Of a stretch of 16,136 bases of DNA, positions 13,355 to 16,136 are shown piece after piece. Position numbers and translations under genes: made by a program. Source of the stretch: Microcaldota archaeon (GTDB lineage Archaea > Micrarchaeota > Micrarchaeia > Anstonellales > Bilamarchaeaceae). Where the stretch lies: the NCBI GenBank assembly GCA_026992595.1, contig JALWZW010000048.1:1-16136 (forward strand). Direction: 5' to 3'. Numbering within the stretch: the first letter of the stretch is position 1; each line of letters starts with the position of its first letter. Under the pieces are notes generated by a model that saw only the letters and a list, made by a program, of their open reading frames with translations, had not been told where the DNA came from and searched no databases.

Positions 13355-15055
13355 ATGGCGCGGGCAACGGCGAGAAGGGAGAGGGAAGAGGCGCAGTTTT
13401 CACGAGGTACTGAAAGATTTTTGACAGAAAAGTTGTTCAGGGATAGCGGCGCTTTTTCAGACGCCCTTTTAATGAGCGGTGTTAGCCAACAACAATTTCT
13501 CCAGGATATTCTTTCTCTTACTCGTTCTTATGTGGAGGATAAGTCGCGGTTTGAACAGCATGTTGAAGAGTTGGCAAAGGAGCGGGGCTTTTTGTATGCG
13601 TTGGGCTGCTATTTAGTCACTACCAACCTGCTACCTTCCCCCCGCCGCAATGCACTTTATTTATCAAACACTCAGGCCTCTGCTATAAGAACTGTCCTTA
13701 TGAGGGTGGCTCGGAGAGTGGAAAGCGGAGGCCTCACGCAGGATAATTTGAACAGAATTTTGAGAAGTGTGCGGGCGACGGGGAGGATAACGCTAGGGAC
13801 TTTTTTTGCAGGGTTGGAGGATGTTGCTACCGATAAACTTTCTTACACTGTTGAGCAGCGAGGGCAGGGAGTGCGAGTGGGCGTGGAGGTTTTTTCAGAA
13901 GAAGGGACTGCTCTTAGCTATTTCAACATGACTTTAGACCAATTTAAGCGCGCGGTTTCTTGGAGCCTTCGCTATTTGGCATCTTCTGAGGAGGAGAGAA
14001 GAGCGCTTTTGAGAAATGTGCCTTCTGGTTTAGAAAATATTCTTAAGGCCCGCTATCCTGTTTCTTCAGATGTGGGGTTGGCTACTGCAGTTGCTCTTTT
14101 TGCTCAGGCAGCCGCCCGCTCTGAAGTGGCTCATTGGGCTTTTGGAAGTAAGGAGTTGAGTGATTTCTCTCGCTATGTTTGGGCCTTTTCTCTCAACCGC
14201 TTGGTGTCTCAGCAGCGGGGCCTAAGCTTGCTGGAGAGGATGTGGAGAGCTGCAAAGGTGGGCTCTATTCCTATGCTTTTAGAAGGCGCAGAGGAGAGAA
14301 GGGAAGGGGCAGCGGTGGCTGGTGCCGGTGAAGGAGGGCGGTTACGCATGCGTAGAGGCGGAGAGGAGGCGCGGCTGGAGGAATTGACAAGAAGATTAAC
14401 TACGCTAACTGGTGCGCCTCAAGTGAGGGAGGTGAGGACTGCGCCACCTGAAGAGAGGCGAATAAGGGCGCCGCGCACTGGGTTGGCGGCAGAGATTGCA
14501 AGAGGGGCTAGAAGAGGTGAAGAGGCGGTTAGAGGGGTTGGAAGAAGGCGAAGAGGGCAGCCGCGGCCAGAGGATTTGAAACAAGTGCCTGAAGAAGAGT
14601 TGAGGGAGCGGTTGCAAGAGGGTCAAAGAAGAGAGCAGCGCACTCCTGCCACAGAAGAGGAACAGAGGCGTTTAGATAGAGTAAGGGAGTTGAGTAGAAC
14701 TCTAAGAGGGGTGAGGATTGAGACCGAAGAGCGCATTATTAATAGAGGAAGGCCCGTGGAAGCGGTAGTGAGCGGGCGCGGCGTTCGCCAATATGCCTCT
14801 GTCCAAATGTTCATTCCGGTAAGGGAAGAGGTTGTGGGGCCTCGGAGAAGAAGAGTGGAGGCAGTGCTCTTCAACCTAACTCTCCCGCGTTCTTTTTATA
14901 ACGCTGTGATGGAAGGGAGAGCGCGAGGGGGTGATTTGGCAGTGGTGAGAAGGAAAGTGGAAGAGGCGCTGAGGGAGCGAAGGTATTTGCAGGAAGGCCA
15001 ATCTCTTAGCGCCAATTTGGCAGAGCTTATCAGGAAAGGGAGGCGTTTGGAATAG
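13355..15055 (+). CDS. Protein of unknown family with Arg/Glu-rich linker and internal repeat
   Basis: I do not recognise this 566-residue protein. Residues 1-305 look like a mostly helical globular region with no signal peptide and no clear membrane segment. Residues ~306-460 are dominated by Arg, Glu, Gly and Gln, probably disordered or coiled, with basic runs such as GVGRRRRG (395-402). Residues ~461-566 look folded again. A motif recurs: SYFNMTLDQFKRAV (188-201) and VLFNLTLPRSFYNAV (504-518) share FN-[LM]-TL-x2/3-F-x2-AV, and each follows a beta-rich stretch containing GVR (GVRVGVEVF; GVRQYASVQMFI), suggesting two copies of one domain. No nucleotide-binding, nuclease or metal-binding motif is visible. 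The protein is highly basic and acidic at once, which might suit nucleic-acid or ribosome-associated binding, but that is a guess. It has its own strong promoter and a T run after its end, so it is probably a single-gene unit. Confidence 0.8.
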   Translation: MARATARREREEAQFSRGTERFLTEKLFRDSGAFSDALLMSGVSQQQFLQDILSLTRSYVEDKSRFEQHVEELAKERGFLYALGCYLVTTNLLPSPRRNALYLSNTQASAIRTVLMRVARRVESGGLTQDNLNRILRSVRATGRITLGTFFAGLEDVATDKLSYTVEQRGQGVRVGVEVFSEEGTALSYFNMTLDQFKRAVSWSLRYLASSEEERRALLRNVPSGLENILKARYPVSSDVGLATAVALFAQAAARSEVAHWAFGSKELSDFSRYVWAFSLNRLVSQQRGLSLLERMWRAAKVGSIPMLLEGAEERREGAAVAGAGEGGRLRMRRGGEEARLEELTRRLTTLTGAPQVREVRTAPPEERRIRAPRTGLAAEIARGARRGEEAVRGVGRRRRGQPRPEDLKQVPEEELRERLQEGQRREQRTPATEEEQRRLDRVRELSRTLRGVRIETEERIINRGRPVEAVVSGRGVRQYASVQMFIPVREEVVGPRRRRVEAVLFNLTLPRSFYNAVMEGRARGGDLAVVRRKVEEALRERRYLQEGQSLSANLAELIRKGRRLE

Positions 15056-15097
15056 CTTATTAACGGTTGGGCAACTAGTTTGCGCAGAGGTTATTAA

Positions 15098-15103
15098 TTT
15101 TTT
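15098..15103 (+). terminator. Poly-T terminator candidate after the 566-residue protein gene
   Basis: Six T, 43 bases after the stop at 15055. The adjacent TTATTAATT (15091-15099) is also the only AT-rich box at about -27 from the next ATG (15122), so it may double as that gene's TATA-like element. Confidence 0.3.
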
Positions 15104-15121
15104 GTTGTTATATTTTAATTT

Positions 15122-16136
15122 ATGTGGAAAATAATTAAGGGGGATAAAAAGGAGCGTCAGATAGGGCGGCGCACTTTTTTAAAATCTTCCTTACTGCTTG
15201 CGTCCGCGTTCTTCCCTTCTCAAACGCGCGCATTTGATAAAAACCCTCCTTTTGTGAAAAGTGTCTGCTCTGTGGGAGGAAGAAAGCGCGTTTTTATTGC
15301 TTCGCGCGTCCATTATTTTTTAAGAACCCGCCTCCCTTTATTTTCAACCCCTTCTCTTACTCCTAATCTTTCGCTTAATGACTGCTCCTCTTTCTCTCTT
15401 TCCGAACCTGCCATAGATTGGGCCTTTACTTATTTAAACCAAAAAAACACAAGGTTGCTCTCCACTCTTATTGATGTTAAATGTATAAAAGGGCGGGAGC
15501 GCACCCTCACTTTATATGCGCTGGAAGAAAGGGCCTACAACCACTTTTTCTACCGCCCTCTTCGCTTTCACTTTTTTGAGGATTCTGCTTTGCTTTCGGT
15601 GGGGTTGGTTAGGAATAACAGATATGTGGTATGGGATTATTCAGAGCGCTTTTTAGAAGTTATTAAATGTTTAAAGCGCATCTCCTTTGCCGGCGGACGC
15701 GTCCTCACCTTTCCCTCGCTTTTTCCCTTTTTTGCAAACGGTAATATTTTATTTCTGCTCCAGCGCTCTTACTTCTTAAAACTTTCCACCTACCCCCACG
15801 ATTTAAAACTCGCTCTTAATGATCATTTCCTCTCTGTTTTCCTCTCTCCTCCCCAGCGCCTCTCTTTAGAGGTGGCGCGCGATGTGCTCTTTTTCTTCCA
15901 CCCTTCTGTCCATTTCACCGCTCTGCCCATCGTACGAGTCTTTGACGCACTCGCACCCGTCCCTGTGACACATCTACTCCTCCATCAGGTTCTCGTACCT
16001 CCCCTTGAGATCGAGGGCCTGCGTTCTAAGGCTGACGTACTCCGGGAGAATCTGGAGGCTCTTGAGGCCGGCCCGAACGAGGGTGTTCTTGAGCTCCTTC
16101 CTAACGAGCTCCACATCGACGTGCTCAAGGTCGTGG
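15122..16136 (+). CDS. Tat-signal exported protein of unknown family, open at the right edge
   Basis: A frame without stop from ATG 15122 to the window edge (338 codons). The N-terminus is a textbook twin-arginine signal: a positively charged stretch, RRTFLK at residues 17-22, the hydrophobic segment SSLLLASAFF and a possible cleavage after SQTRA (about residue 33). The mature part has no motif I recognise; it is rich in Phe, Leu, Ser and Arg, with segments such as YVVWDYSERFLEVIKCLKRI and CSSFSLSEPAIDWAFTYL. A folded, cofactor-bearing or metal-bearing exported protein would be expected of Tat cargo, but no cofactor site is visible. From about 15930 the DNA composition changes and the frame overlaps what looks like a gene on the other strand, so only about the first 270 codons should be taken as this protein. 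Predicted by me from the raw sequence. Confidence 0.6.
   Translation, partial: MWKIIKGDKKERQIGRRTFLKSSLLLASAFFPSQTRAFDKNPPFVKSVCSVGGRKRVFIASRVHYFLRTRLPLFSTPSLTPNLSLNDCSSFSLSEPAIDWAFTYLNQKNTRLLSTLIDVKCIKGRERTLTLYALEERAYNHFFYRPLRFHFFEDSALLSVGLVRNNRYVVWDYSERFLEVIKCLKRISFAGGRVLTFPSLFPFFANGNILFLLQRSYFLKLSTYPHDLKLALNDHFLSVFLSPPQRLSLEVARDVLFFFHPSVHFTALPIVRVFDALAPVPVTHLLLHQVLVPPLEIEGLRSKADVLRENLEALEAGPNEGVLELLPNELHIDVLKVV
15974..16136 (-). CDS. C-terminal fragment of a protein of unknown family in GC-rich terminal DNA
   Basis: On the minus strand the last 162 bases read as 53 sense codons ending in TAG at 15974-15976. The peptide has the look of a real amphipathic helical C-terminus (for example VELVRKELKNTLVRAGLKSL and LDLKGRYENLMEE), with codon choice (GAG, CTC, AAG, AGG, GTC) very unlike the rest of the window. 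A possible further start, ATG at 15973, follows the stop at once, as in tight operons. I do not recognise the family. It overlaps the Tat-signal frame on the plus strand; both cannot be genuine here, and composition favours this strand for the final stretch. Confidence 0.4.
   Translation of the reverse strand, partial: HDLEHVDVELVRKELKNTLVRAGLKSLQILPEYVSLRTQALDLKGRYENLMEE

Noticed and set aside
15930..16136. Plus-strand frame as the genuine C-terminus of the Tat-signal protein
   Set aside because: Composition changes abruptly and the minus strand has better coding character. The plus frame probably stays open because GC-rich antisense frames often lack stops.
1..16136. tRNA/rRNA genes, CRISPR arrays, insertion sequences
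   Set aside because: Non-coding gaps are all shorter than about 135 bases and I saw no cloverleaf, regularly spaced repeats, transposase or terminal inverted repeats.

Overview
This window looks like chromosomal DNA from an archaeon. It carries ABCE1 (ribosome recycling factor of archaea and eukaryotes), a form III-type RuBisCO, an M42 TET-like aminopeptidase and a RsmF-type PUA domain as a separate protein. Promoters are TATA-like boxes about 22-28 bases upstream of the ATG, so most first genes look leaderless, while internal operon genes carry GGTGA-type ribosome binding sites. Genes are tightly packed, with overlapping stops and starts. The lineage cannot be fixed from the sequence; an uncultured, DPANN-like or euryarchaeal genome is possible.

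Layout. 1-2779 (+): 3' part of a cation/proton antiporter joined by TAATG to ABCE1. 2851-5435 (+): a beta-carbonic anhydrase with a degenerate second carbonic anhydrase-like domain, overlapping glmS. 5455-6999 (-): a RelA/SpoT homolog with a decayed HD hydrolase region, divergent from the RuBisCO gene (7107-8414, +). 8411-10806 (-): metG followed by a glutaredoxin gene. 10843-12286 (+): PUA-like RNA-binding protein and M42 aminopeptidase. 12281-13220 (-): remnant of an AAA-type ATPase, split and missing its Walker B region. 13355-15055 (+): a 566-residue protein of unknown family with an Arg/Glu-rich middle and an apparent internal repeat. 15122 to the right edge (+): an open frame starting with a clear twin-arginine signal peptide.

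The last ~200 bases differ from the rest: G+C rises sharply and the minus strand reads as the end of an unrelated gene. This is either a transfer boundary or an assembly chimera, so the Tat-signal frame should not be trusted past about 15930.

How the genes fit together: ABCE1, MetRS and the PUA protein serve translation; a (p)ppGpp synthetase next to RuBisCO suggests a link between starvation signalling and AMP/ribose salvage (inference only); carbonic anhydrase could supply CO2 to RuBisCO; GlmS feeds amino-sugar synthesis. The strongest leads are the archaeal RelA/SpoT protein, the two-domain carbonic anhydrase, the unknown 566-residue protein with its TTTGCA-rich upstream region, and the compositional break at the right end.
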